From: Lachnospiraceae bacterium
GTDB lineage: Bacteria > Bacillota > Clostridia > Lachnospirales > Lachnospiraceae
Assembly: GCA_902363135.1 (NCBI GenBank)
Contig: CABIZF010000011.1
Coordinates: forward strand, 48,457-112,456
Length of the DNA stretch: 64,000 nucleotides
Direction of reading: 5' to 3'
The first letter of the stretch is position 1. Every line of letters starts with the position of its first letter. The translations under genes were made by a program, and so were the position numbers. Below, piece by piece: positions 15,223-23,820 of the stretch. The notes below the pieces were generated by a model. That model was not told where the DNA came from. It worked only from the letters and a program-made list of their open reading frames with translations, and did no database searches.

Positions 15223-17862
15223 GTGGAAAAATATGGAGTAAATGAGTTACGAAAGATGTTTCTCGACTTCTTTAAGAGCAAGGATCATCTGGTTATGAAC
15301 AGCTTTTCTCTTGTACCGCACAATGACAACAGCCTTCTGCTGATCAATGCGGGCATGGCGCCGCTGAAGCCGTACTTTACGGGCGCGGAGATCCCGCCGA
15401 AGCGCAGAGTCGCTACCTGTCAGAAGTGTATCCGTACCGGAGATATCGAGAATGTCGGAAAGACCGCTCGTCACGGCACATTTTTTGAAATGCTCGGAAA
15501 CTTCTCATTTGGTGATTACTTTAAAAGAGAGGCGATTCACTGGTCATGGGAGTTCCTGACCGAGGTGGTCGGACTGGATCCGGAGCGTCTTTATCCGTCC
15601 GTTTACCTGGAGGACGATGAGGCGTTTGATATCTGGAACAAGGAGGTCGGTGTCGCAAAGGACCGTATCTTCCGTTTTGGAAAAGAGGACAATTTCTGGG
15701 AGCATGGCGCAGGACCGTGCGGACCGTGTTCTGAAATTTACTATGACCGCGGAGAAAAGTATGGCTGTGGGAAGCCGGGCTGTACGGTAGGCTGTGACTG
15801 CGACCGTTACATGGAAGTCTGGAACAATGTATTTACCCAGTTTGAGAATGATGGCGAGGGTCACTATGAGCTGCTCAAGCAGAAAAATATTGATACCGGA
15901 ATGGGCCTGGAGCGCCTGGCTGTTGTTGTTCAGGAGGTAGATTCCATTTTTGATGTAGATACGATGCAGGCACTGCGTGACAAGGTATGTGAGTTCGCGC
16001 ATACGACTTACAAAGAGGATGAGACAAAGGATATCTCCATCCGTCTGATCGTAGACCACATCCGTTCCGCAACATTCATGATTTCCGATGGCATTATGCC
16101 TACAAATGAGGGCAGAGGCTACGTGCTGCGCCGACTGATCCGCCGTGCCGCACGCCACGGAAGAATGCTTGGTATCGAGGGCACATTCCTCTCCAAGCTG
16201 AGCCGTACCGTCATCGAAGGCTCCAAAGACGGATATCCGGAGCTCGAAGAGAAGAAGGACTTCATCTTCAAGGTGCTGGCACAGGAGGAAGAGAAGTTTA
16301 GTAAGACGATCGACCAGGGCTTAAGCATCCTCTCCGGTCTGGAGACTGAGATGGCAGCAGCCGGTGAGAAGATCCTGAGCGGTACAGATGCATTTATGCT
16401 TTACGATACGTATGGATTCCCGCTTGATCTGACAAAGGAGATTCTCGAGGAGAAAGGCTACGAGATCGACGAGGATGGTTTCAAGGCATGTATGGAAGAG
16501 CAGAGAGTCAAGGCGAGAAATGCACGTGCCGTGACGAATTACATGGGCGCGGATGCGACCGTATATGACCAGATTCCGGCAGCGATCACTTCTGAATTTG
16601 TCGGATATGACACACTGACCTGTGAGTCAAAGATCACGGTCCTGACGACGGAGACGGAACTGACCGAGGCGCTGACGGAAGGCGTGCACGGTACGGTGAT
16701 CGTAGATAAGACTCCGTTCTATGCGACAATGGGTGGTCAGAACGGCGATAAGGGTGAGATCACCTGCGCGGGCGGACGGTTTGTCGTAGAGGATACGATT
16801 CATCTGCTCGGCGGAAAGATCGGCCATGTCGGATATATGGCAGAGGGAATGATCAAAAACGGCGATACTGTGACCCTGACGGTAGATGAGGCTTACCGTA
16901 AGAATATCTGTAAGAACCACAGTGCGACACATCTGCTCCAGAAGGCACTCAAGACCGTGCTTGGCGCACATGTAGAGCAGAAGGGTTCTCTTGTGACTCC
17001 GGACAGACTCCGCTTTGACTTTGCGCATTTCCAGGCAATGACTCCGGAAGAGATCGAGAAGGTCGAGGCAATTGTAAATGAAGAGATTGCAAAGGCACTT
17101 CCGGTAGAGACGAAGGTCATGAGCCTTGAGGAGGCAAAGAAGACCGGTGCAATGGCACTGTTTGGCGAGAAATATGGCGACAGTGTGCGTGTCGTATGCA
17201 TGGGCGACTTTTCCAGAGAGCTCTGCGGTGGTACGCATGTGGCGAATACTTCAGAGATCGCGACCTTCAAGATCGTATCGGAAGCAGGCGTCGCAGCAGG
17301 TGTCCGCAGAATTGAGGCACTGACCGGCGATGGCGTATTCGCTTACTATAAAGAGGCAGAAAAAGAGCTCGCAGAGGCGGCGAAGCTTCTGAAGACGACT
17401 CCGGCTGGTATTCTGGAAAAGATCGCAGGACTGCAAAATGAGATCAAGGCACTGCAGAGCGAGAATGAATCCTTAAAGAGCAAGCTGGCAAAGGATGCGC
17501 TGGGCGACGTAATGGATCAGGTATGCGAAGTAAACGGCGTGAAGTTCCTTCCGGCAAAGGTAGAGGGTGTAGACATGAATGGCCTGCGTGACCTCGGCGA
17601 CCAGCTCCGTGAGAAGATCGGTGAAGGCGTTGTGCTGATCGCATCCGTGACAGACGGAAAAGTCAGCCTGATGGCAGCCGTGACCGATGGGGCGATGAAG
17701 CAGGGAGCACATGCCGGCAATCTGATCAAGGGTATCGCAGCCCTTGTCGGCGGTGGCGGCGGCGGACGTCCGAACATGGCCCAGGCCGGCGGCAAGAACC
17801 CGGCAGGTGTCGATGCAGCGCTTGAAAAAGCAAAAGAAGTACTCGCAGGACAGATTAAATAG
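15223..17862 (+). CDS. alaS: Alanyl-tRNA synthetase
   Basis: The 879-residue class II synthetase charges tRNA-Ala. The catalytic domain (1-245) opens with ELRKMFLDFFKSKDH and contains GTFFEMLGNFSFGDY. The editing domain has the zinc motifs HSATH and CGGTH, and the C-terminal C-Ala region ends with a glycine-rich GGGGGGRPNMAQAGG segment. A Cys-rich stretch follows GPCGPCSEIYYDRG. GGAGG at 15211-15215 is 7 nt from the GTG at 15223, while the ATG at 15217 abuts it, so GTG is preferred. The gene follows a small membrane protein in the same transcript. Confidence 0.95.
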   Translation: MEKYGVNELRKMFLDFFKSKDHLVMNSFSLVPHNDNSLLLINAGMAPLKPYFTGAEIPPKRRVATCQKCIRTGDIENVGKTARHGTFFEMLGNFSFGDYFKREAIHWSWEFLTEVVGLDPERLYPSVYLEDDEAFDIWNKEVGVAKDRIFRFGKEDNFWEHGAGPCGPCSEIYYDRGEKYGCGKPGCTVGCDCDRYMEVWNNVFTQFENDGEGHYELLKQKNIDTGMGLERLAVVVQEVDSIFDVDTMQALRDKVCEFAHTTYKEDETKDISIRLIVDHIRSATFMISDGIMPTNEGRGYVLRRLIRRAARHGRMLGIEGTFLSKLSRTVIEGSKDGYPELEEKKDFIFKVLAQEEEKFSKTIDQGLSILSGLETEMAAAGEKILSGTDAFMLYDTYGFPLDLTKEILEEKGYEIDEDGFKACMEEQRVKARNARAVTNYMGADATVYDQIPAAITSEFVGYDTLTCESKITVLTTETELTEALTEGVHGTVIVDKTPFYATMGGQNGDKGEITCAGGRFVVEDTIHLLGGKIGHVGYMAEGMIKNGDTVTLTVDEAYRKNICKNHSATHLLQKALKTVLGAHVEQKGSLVTPDRLRFDFAHFQAMTPEEIEKVEAIVNEEIAKALPVETKVMSLEEAKKTGAMALFGEKYGDSVRVVCMGDFSRELCGGTHVANTSEIATFKIVSEAGVAAGVRRIEALTGDGVFAYYKEAEKELAEAAKLLKTTPAGILEKIAGLQNEIKALQSENESLKSKLAKDALGDVMDQVCEVNGVKFLPAKVEGVDMNGLRDLGDQLREKIGEGVVLIASVTDGKVSLMAAVTDGAMKQGAHAGNLIKGIAALVGGGGGGRPNMAQAGGKNPAGVDAALEKAKEVLAGQIK

Positions 17863-17951
17863 GTTCTTTCGCGAGGACGTTTCGCATTACAGGCCGCAGA
17901 CCCGTTCGCTTTGCGAACTATTCGCTGCTAAAGCAGCTCCTGTCTGTGGCT

Positions 17952-18029
17952 GATAGGCGTTTCGCCTATCCCAAAATGCAAATACAGCCCTCAGCAAATA
18001 AATTTGCTGAGAACTGTCTCTGCATTTTG
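17952..18029. repeat. Cluster of strong inverted repeats between alaS and rpsU
   Basis: GATAGGCG-TTT-CGCCTATC (17952-17970) is followed by a long hairpin. There CAAAATGCA (17972-17980) pairs with TGCATTTTG (18021-18029), and CTCAGCAAAT pairs with ATTTGCTGAG around AA. No T-run follows, so it is not a standard terminator. Just upstream GTTCGCTTTGCGAAC and GCTGCTAAAGCAGC form further small stems. The 313-bp gap contains no gene apart from the rpsU promoter. Confidence 0.6.
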
Positions 18030-18069
18030 CTGCTATGCGAAATTGGTGAAATAATCTATCAAAAGGGTA

Positions 18070-18097
18070 TTGACGAAAAGAAAAAATATGGTATAAT
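18070..18097 (+). promoter_or_regulatory. rpsU promoter
   Basis: TTGACG (18070-18075), 16 bp, TATAAT (18092-18097). Confidence 0.65.
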
Positions 18098-18175
18098 ATG
18101 TTGTAGTGCAGTAAAAATACCCAGACAGTTGTATTATGCACAATCTGCAACTGGAGGGAGGTTAGGTGTGAGACA

Positions 18176-18352
18176 ATGTCAAATGTTATCGTAAAAGAAA
18201 ACGAGACTCTGGACAGTGCTTTACGTCGTTTCAAAAGAAATTGCGCAAAAGCCGGTATCCAGCAGGAGATTCGTAAAAGAGAGCATTACGAAAAGCCGAG
18301 CGTAAGACGTAAGAAAAAGTCTGAAGCAGCTCGCAAGCGTAAATACAATTAA
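18176..18352 (+). CDS. rpsU: 30S ribosomal protein S21
   Basis: The 58-residue basic protein [20 protein letters not shown]... ends with a run of Lys/Arg ([19 protein letters not shown] in the last third). It matches bacterial S21, a small-subunit protein near the anti-Shine-Dalgarno region. Length is typical. AGGTG lies 7 nt before the ATG and a stronger GGAGGGAGG is farther upstream. A terminator begins 10 bp after the stop. Confidence 0.95.
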   Translation: MSNVIVKENETLDSALRRFKRNCAKAGIQQEIRKREHYEKPSVRRKKKSEAARKRKYN

Positions 18353-18361
18353 TGTGCATTA

Positions 18362-18392
18362 AAATCCCTGGTTCTTGTGACCAGGGATTTTT
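18362..18392 (+). terminator. rpsU terminator
   Basis: AAATCCCTGGT pairs with ACCAGGGATTT around TTCTTGTG and is followed by a T-run. The cls start lies only 26 bp later, so cls depends on readthrough or a promoter I do not see. Confidence 0.8.
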
Positions 18393-18417
18393 CTATAAAA
18401 AATTGCATGGGGGAAAT

Positions 18418-19980
18418 ATGAAAAAGGATAAGGTGAAAAAGCTCGCGGAGCAAATTACAAAAACACTGTTCGGAAGAATGTTTCTTGTCGGGCTGGCATT
18501 GATTCTGCAGTTTGGCTGGATTTTGCTCACAGTCATGACATTGGACAATAAATATCCGATTGTGAGCATACTGATTCAGCTTGCCAGCGTACTTGCGGTG
18601 CTCTGGATTGTGAGCAAGAACATCAATCCGGCCTATAAGCTGGCGTGGACGATCCTGATTTTGGCGATGCCGGTAGCCGGGACCGTGATTTATTTTCTGT
18701 TTGGCAAATCCCGCCTGGCACGGAGTCTGAATGGCCGTTTTATGGAAGAGTATGCAAATACGGAGCAGCTTCTGACGGAGGAGCCGCAGACAAGGGAGCA
18801 GCTGGAGGCGGTCAGCGCAGATGCGGCCATACAGTCGCGTTACATTCGGGATCTGGCAGGATTCCCAGTTTACCGGAAGACCCGGACCCACTATTTTCAT
18901 GTCGGTCAGGAGCTCTATAAGGAAATGATTGCACAGCTGCAAAAGGCAGAGCATTTCATTTTTATGGAGTATTTTATCATCAATGATGGCGAGATGTGGC
19001 AGGGGATTCTGGATATTTTGGAGGAGAAGGCGCGGATGGGTCTGGATGTCCGGCTGATCTACGATGACGTCGGGTGCGTGAATACCCTGCCGGCCGATTT
19101 TCGTGTGCGCCTGGAACGCTGTGGGATTCGCTGCCAGGTATTTAATCCATTTGTTCCGGTGCTCTCTGTCGTGCTGAACAACCGGGATCACCGGAAGATT
19201 ACCGTGATTGACGGACACACTGCCTTTACCGGGGGTATTAATCTCGCGGATGAGTACATCAACCGGCGGGAACGCTTTGGGTACTGGAAAGATACGGGTG
19301 TGATTCTGCAAGGTGATGCGGCATGGAGCTTTACGGTGATGTTTCTGCGCATGTGGAGTGTGCTCTCGGGGGAGAAGCCGGAATATGAAAAATATCGGCC
19401 CAATGTATGGCGGCAGGAAGCATTTGAGGATGATGGTTTCGTGCAGCCGTACTGCGATACACCGCTTGATAATGAGACGGTTGGTGAAAATGTATATCTG
19501 AACATTATCAACCGCGCGAAAAAATATGTTTACATTTTTACGCCGTATCTGATTTCCGATAATGAGGTTATCACAGCGCTTTGTCTTGCGGCAAAGAGCG
19601 GCATAGATGTGCGGATCGTGACGCCTGGCATTCCGGATAAGAAGATGGTCTTTTTGCTCACACAGTCTTATTATGGGACGCTGTTGCAGGCGGGAGTGCG
19701 TATTTTTGAATATAAGCCCGGTTTTTTGCATGCAAAATCCTTTGTCTGTGATGATGAGATTGCGACAGTCGGAACGATCAATCTGGATTACCGCAGCCTC
19801 TATCTGCATTTTGAGTGCGGTGTCTGGCTGTACCGGTCCGAGGCCGTGCTGCAGATCAAGGAGGATGCACTTTCTATTTTTGGACAGTGTCGGGAAATCC
19901 GGTGGGAGGACTGGGAGAACCGCAGTCTGCGGACCCGATTTTTCCAGTCGGTTCTGCGCCTGTTTGCCCCGCTTCTGTAA
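18418..19980 (+). CDS. cls: Cardiolipin synthase (phospholipase D family)
   Basis: The 520-residue membrane enzyme joins two phosphatidylglycerols into cardiolipin and glycerol. Two or three N-terminal helices (MFLVGLALILQFGWILL, IVSILIQLASVLAVLWIV and AWTILILAMPVAGTVIYFLFG) come first. Two HKD motifs follow: DHRKITVIDGHTAFTGG (about residue 258) and FLHAKSFVCDDEIATVG (about 435). The start at 18418 follows a GGGGGAA site, since the earlier in-frame ATG at 18352 overlaps the rpsU stop and its terminator. The catalytic motifs are intact. A repeat element sits directly after the gene. Confidence 0.92.
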   Translation: MKKDKVKKLAEQITKTLFGRMFLVGLALILQFGWILLTVMTLDNKYPIVSILIQLASVLAVLWIVSKNINPAYKLAWTILILAMPVAGTVIYFLFGKSRLARSLNGRFMEEYANTEQLLTEEPQTREQLEAVSADAAIQSRYIRDLAGFPVYRKTRTHYFHVGQELYKEMIAQLQKAEHFIFMEYFIINDGEMWQGILDILEEKARMGLDVRLIYDDVGCVNTLPADFRVRLERCGIRCQVFNPFVPVLSVVLNNRDHRKITVIDGHTAFTGGINLADEYINRRERFGYWKDTGVILQGDAAWSFTVMFLRMWSVLSGEKPEYEKYRPNVWRQEAFEDDGFVQPYCDTPLDNETVGENVYLNIINRAKKYVYIFTPYLISDNEVITALCLAAKSGIDVRIVTPGIPDKKMVFLLTQSYYGTLLQAGVRIFEYKPGFLHAKSFVCDDEIATVGTINLDYRSLYLHFECGVWLYRSEAVLQIKEDALSIFGQCREIRWEDWENRSLRTRFFQSVLRLFAPLL

Positions 19981-19993
19981 AACCCATAATAAG

Positions 19994-20204
19994 ATGATGA
20001 TGCCAGGGTCAAAAGGTCAAAAAGCCGTTCATGCTTGCATGATAAGGCTTTTGAACTTGGGACCCGCCAAACATGAGAAAGTAGCGATTTACGTAGTAAA
20101 TCAGCGGATTTCGAATGTTTGCAGAATTGCGGGAGCTGCTTCGCAGCGGAGCAATTCGTAGGCATCAGTTGGGGCAAAATACCTTTTGACCCTGGTATCA
20201 TCAT
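19994..20204 (+). repeat. Family 1 element, subtype 2 (copy B), best terminal repeats
   Basis: This copy is nearly identical to copy A. Its ends form 24-bp terminal inverted repeats with a single mismatch: the left ends GCCAGGGTCAAAAGGT, the right starts ACCTTTTGACCCTGGT, and ATGATGAT/ATCATCAT lies outside. The rest of the 311-bp gap before the carboxypeptidase gene shows only weak promoter-like sequence (TATACT near 20256). Confidence 0.88.
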
Positions 20205-20291
20205 AATAAAAATTTGTGCGGCATCATTACGGTAGTCTAAATGGTATTATCCTGGCATATACTGTAAAAAGAGCAGTCCGGAGCGAATGCT

Positions 20292-21452
20292 ATGAAAAAA
20301 TGGATATCCTGCCTTCTGGCAGTATTGCTGCTGCTTGGACACGTAATACCGGTGCAATCTGCGTCTGAAGCACCGAAGCTTCAGACGCCCCATGCCTGCC
20401 TGATGGAGCTGTCCACCGGAGAGCTTTTGTATGAAAAGGCAGCGGATGAACGGCTGCATCCGGCGAGCGTGACGAAAATCATGACGATCCTGCTGATCTT
20501 TGAGTCGATTGCGGACGGGAAGCTGTCGCTGGATCAGGAGGTTGTGACGAGTGCACACGCAAGGTCAATGGGAGGGTCTCAGGTTTTTCTGGAGGAAGGA
20601 GAGCGTCAAACAGTCGAGACACTGCTGAAGTGTATCATCATCGCATCCGGGAATGATGCGGCGGTGGCGATGGCAGAGCAGATCTCCGGAAGCGAGGAGG
20701 AGTTTGTCGGGCAGATGAATGCGCGGGCGGCAGAGCTTGGGATGACAAATACACATTTTGTTGACTGCTGCGGGCTGACGGATGCGAAGGAGCATTATAC
20801 TTCGGCAAGAGATGTGGCCCTTATGTCGCGGGAGCTTTTAAAGCGATTTCCCCAGGTCGTCGAATATTCGGATATCTGGATGGAGGACATCACACATGTC
20901 ACGGCAAAGGGAAGCAGTCGGTTTACTTTGACAAATACAAATAAGCTATTGCGCAGCTATGATGGCTGCGACGGACTGAAGACCGGGAGTACGAGTTTCG
21001 CAAAATACTGTCTGAGCGCAACGGCGAGAAGGGATGGAATTCGACTGATCAGCGTTGTGATGACCGCACCGGATTCGAAGACGCGGTTTGCGGAGGCGGG
21101 GAAGCTTCTGAATTACGGATTTTCGCGCTGCTCCTTGTACTACGATGAGGAGATGCCTGCACTGTCGCCGATCACAGTACGTGGTGCGGTGGAAGAAACG
21201 GTGGATGTCGGTTATCCGGATGAATTTTCTTATCTGTCGACCTCGGGAGAGGATTTTTCCGGAATCGAACGGAGCATTGAGTGGGGCGAAGTGCCGGAGG
21301 CACCGTTTGCTGCCGGGACGCAGGTGGGGACGATTATTTACACGCTTGGCGAAAAGAAGATCGGGCAGATGCCGATCGTGACAAAGACCGGAGCCCAAAA
21401 AGCAGGGTATTTCATCTGGCTGATGCGGAGCCTGGAACGGCTGTACATATAG
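20292..21452 (+). CDS. D-alanyl-D-alanine carboxypeptidase (PBP5-like, peptidase S11)
   Basis: The 386-residue exported enzyme trims the terminal D-Ala from peptidoglycan stem peptides. A signal peptide (MKKWISCLLAVLLLLGHVIP, cleavage near QSA) precedes the penicillin-binding domain. SASVTK-type SxxK is in HPASVTKIM (about 57-60), SxN is in IASGNDAAV (about 118) and KTG is in GLKTGST (about 229). A beta-rich C-terminal domain ends in a hydrophobic helix (GYFIWLMRSLERLYI) that may anchor it. A weak ribosome site (CGGAGCG) precedes the ATG. A second, divergent S11 protein lies at 23.8 kb. Confidence 0.9.
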   Translation: MKKWISCLLAVLLLLGHVIPVQSASEAPKLQTPHACLMELSTGELLYEKAADERLHPASVTKIMTILLIFESIADGKLSLDQEVVTSAHARSMGGSQVFLEEGERQTVETLLKCIIIASGNDAAVAMAEQISGSEEEFVGQMNARAAELGMTNTHFVDCCGLTDAKEHYTSARDVALMSRELLKRFPQVVEYSDIWMEDITHVTAKGSSRFTLTNTNKLLRSYDGCDGLKTGSTSFAKYCLSATARRDGIRLISVVMTAPDSKTRFAEAGKLLNYGFSRCSLYYDEEMPALSPITVRGAVEETVDVGYPDEFSYLSTSGEDFSGIERSIEWGEVPEAPFAAGTQVGTIIYTLGEKKIGQMPIVTKTGAQKAGYFIWLMRSLERLYI

Positions 21453-21458
21453 TTGAAA

Positions 21459-21487
21459 TTGACCCCAACATCCAAATATGGTACAAT
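21459..21487 (+). promoter_or_regulatory. Promoter of the metallophosphoesterase-scpAB operon
   Basis: TTGACC (21459-21464), 17 bp, TACAAT (21482-21487), 7 bp after the carboxypeptidase stop codon. Confidence 0.6.
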
Positions 21488-21531
21488 CGAAAAATGGCTG
21501 TATAGCTGTAATCGTGAAAGGATAAATCAGC

Positions 21532-22335
21532 ATGTCAGATTTTAAAGTGACGCGGTATAAGCTGCGGGCATCGGGGATGAGCGTCCGGGGACCGGAAGAG
21601 CCGTTTTCGATCGTATTTCTGAGTGATCTTCACAATAAAAGTTATGGAAAGGGGAATGAACGGCTGCTGCAGGAGATTCGCAACCAGGATCCGGAAGCCG
21701 TGCTGATCGGCGGGGATCTTCTGACGAGTGCCGATCCGCCCCAGATGGAGGCTGCTCTGGAGCTGATGAAGGAGCTTACCAGATGGTACCCCATCTACGC
21801 AGTAAATGGCAATCATGAGCAGCGCTTAAAGGAGCAGACAGAAAAGTACGGCGATGCCTATGATTATTATTCACAGGCGGTCAGGAGCTTTGGTGTGCAT
21901 CTGCTGGAAAATACGTCGGAGTATGCGGAGTTTTGCCGGATGCCATTTCGGATCTGGGGCTATGAGCTTCCTCTGGATTATTATCGCAGAGGGCGGAGCT
22001 TCACACTGATGACGGAGCAGGTGACAGAGGCGCTCGGCGCTCCGAAGGAAGGCTGCTGCAATGTTCTGCTGGCACATAATCCCGTCTATTTTGATACGTA
22101 TGCGGCTTGGGGGGCGGATCTGACGCTCTCCGGACATCTGCACGGCGGCATCGTCCGGCTGCCGTTGCTCGGAGGGGTGATCAGTCCTCAGATGAAGCTG
22201 TTTCCGGACTATACCCGCGGGTGTTATACAAAGGAAAATCACCGCATGATCGTTGGCGCGGGGCTTGGCAGCCATACGATCCCGATTCGGATCAACAATC
22301 CGCCGGAACTTGTGGTGATCGACGTTATGAACTGA
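21532..22335 (+). CDS. Calcineurin-like metallophosphoesterase
   Basis: The 267-residue protein has the complete dimetal phosphoesterase set: DLHNK, GGDLLTS, NGNHEQR, LLAHNP and SGHLHGG in order. It resembles the YaeI/YkuE-type group by motif spacing, but lacks an obvious N-terminal membrane helix or Tat signal. The substrate is unknown. AAAGGA precedes the ATG at 21532. It begins a run of genes (metallophosphoesterase, scpA, scpB) separated by 13 and 20 bp, so it is probably co-transcribed with the condensin subunits, although no functional link is known. Confidence 0.85.
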   Translation: MSDFKVTRYKLRASGMSVRGPEEPFSIVFLSDLHNKSYGKGNERLLQEIRNQDPEAVLIGGDLLTSADPPQMEAALELMKELTRWYPIYAVNGNHEQRLKEQTEKYGDAYDYYSQAVRSFGVHLLENTSEYAEFCRMPFRIWGYELPLDYYRRGRSFTLMTEQVTEALGAPKEGCCNVLLAHNPVYFDTYAAWGADLTLSGHLHGGIVRLPLLGGVISPQMKLFPDYTRGCYTKENHRMIVGAGLGSHTIPIRINNPPELVVIDVMN

Positions 22336-22348
22336 AAGAGGAGTCGTT

Positions 22349-23137
22349 ATGGGAATTCCCGTAAAGCTTGAGGCGTTTGAGGGGCCGTTGGATCTGCTGC
22401 TCCATCTGATAGAGAAAAATAAAGTAAACATTTACGATATTCCGATCGTTGAGATCACAGATCAGTATATGGAATACATTCATCAGCTGCCATCGGAGGA
22501 TCTGGATGTCATGAGTGAATTTCTTGTCATGGCTGCCACTCTTCTGGATATCAAGTCAAAGATGCTGCTCCCGCCGGAGGTCAACGAGGAAGGGGAAGAG
22601 CTGGATCCGCGTGAGGAGCTTGTGCAGAAGCTGCTCGAGTATAAAATGTACAAATATATGTCTTATGAGCTGAAGGATCGGGAGAAGGATGCCTCTTTTT
22701 GCTTTTATAAGGAGCCGTCCATTCCGGATGAGGTAAAAGCATACCGGCCGCCGGTGTCAATCGAAGAGCTGCTCGGCGATATGACACTGGCAAAGCTACA
22801 TGCGATCTTCCGGGATATCATGAAGCGGCAGGAGAACCGGATGGATCCGGTGAGGAGTAAGTTTGGTAATCTGAAAAAAGAGGAGATTGACCTGAGCGGT
22901 ACAATGCGGTTTGTGCAGAAGTATATGCGCAAGCGCAAAAGCTGTCTGTTCAGCGAAATCTTATCCCTTCGTCCGGGAAAGCTGTATAAAATTGTCACCT
23001 TCCTGACACTTCTGCAGCTGATGAAAGAGGGGAAAGTTGAAGTTACGCAGGAGGAGACCTTTGCAGATATCCAGATTGACTGGACCGGTCCGGAAGAGGA
23101 CGGGGAAGAGATGGATCTGGCACAGGACTATGACTAG
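22349..23137 (+). CDS. scpA: Segregation and condensation protein A
   Basis: The 262-residue kleisin subunit bridges SMC heads and binds ScpB in the bacterial condensin complex. The N-terminal signature FEGPLDLLLHLIEKNKVNIYDIPI (given here in parts: FEGPLDLLLHLI and NIYDIPIVEIT) and the following MAATLLDIKSKMLLPP are characteristic. The C-terminal winged-helix segment contains FLTLLQLMKEGKVEVTQEETF. AGAGGAG precedes the ATG. scpB follows 20 bp downstream, the usual arrangement in Firmicutes. Confidence 0.95.
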   Translation: MGIPVKLEAFEGPLDLLLHLIEKNKVNIYDIPIVEITDQYMEYIHQLPSEDLDVMSEFLVMAATLLDIKSKMLLPPEVNEEGEELDPREELVQKLLEYKMYKYMSYELKDREKDASFCFYKEPSIPDEVKAYRPPVSIEELLGDMTLAKLHAIFRDIMKRQENRMDPVRSKFGNLKKEEIDLSGTMRFVQKYMRKRKSCLFSEILSLRPGKLYKIVTFLTLLQLMKEGKVEVTQEETFADIQIDWTGPEEDGEEMDLAQDYD

Positions 23138-23157
23138 TAAAAAACAGGAGAGATACG

Positions 23158-23733
23158 GTGGAGATAAAACAGGCAGAGGCGGCAATTGAAGCAATTTTAT
23201 TTGCGATGGGAGATTCGGTAGAGCTGGAGAAGATCGCAAAGGCGATCCAGCAGGATACGGAGACGACGAGGAAAATCATCGGGCATATGATGGATGGCTA
23301 CCGGAAGAAGGACCGGGGCATCCAGATCATGGAGCTTGACGGAGCCTATCAGCTCTGCACGAAGCAGGAGCTGTATCCGTATCTGATCCGGGTGGCCAGG
23401 CAGCCAAAGAAGCTGGCCCTGACGGATGTGGTGATGGAGACGCTGTCAATCATTGCCTACAAGCAGCCGATCACGAAGCTGGAGATTGAGAAAATCCGTG
23501 GTGTCAAATGCGACCATGCAGTGAATAAGCTGGTGGAGTACAATCTGGTCAAGGAGCTGGGACGGCTGGATGCGCCCGGGCGTCCGCTGCTTTTTGGGAC
23601 AACCGAGGAATTCCTGCGGTATTTTGGCCTGCATTCACTCGAGGATCTTCCGTCACTGAATCCGGTACAGATTGAGGATTTCAAGGCGGAGGCCGAGGAA
23701 GAAGTGCAGATGAAAATGGACGTGGAGGTGTAG
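23158..23733 (+). CDS. scpB: Segregation and condensation protein B
   Basis: The 191-residue protein is the ScpA-binding condensin subunit made of two winged helices. EAAIEAILFAMGDSV at the start and SIIAYKQPITKLEIEKIRGV near 101-120 are conserved family blocks, followed by GRPLLFGTTEEFLRYFGL. The start is GTG at 23158 with CAGGAG 8 nt upstream. It belongs with scpA in one transcript. Confidence 0.95.
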   Translation: MEIKQAEAAIEAILFAMGDSVELEKIAKAIQQDTETTRKIIGHMMDGYRKKDRGIQIMELDGAYQLCTKQELYPYLIRVARQPKKLALTDVVMETLSIIAYKQPITKLEIEKIRGVKCDHAVNKLVEYNLVKELGRLDAPGRPLLFGTTEEFLRYFGLHSLEDLPSLNPVQIEDFKAEAEEEVQMKMDVEV

Positions 23734-23820
23734 ACCTGACGAACCCGATTCAGGAATGCCAAAACAGCATCTGATATACAGGCGTGTAATTGACAGGACG
23801 GCATGTATAGGAGGATTTGA

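Noticed and set aside
18349-19809. Minus-strand frame of 486 codons opposite cls
   Set aside because: Antisense shadow of cls, whose HKD motifs and signals are intact.
19800-20204. Similar minus-strand frames through repeat copies A and B
   Set aside because: The shared peptide results only from the near-identity of the two repeats. Subtype 1 copies do not keep the frame, while the stems are conserved.
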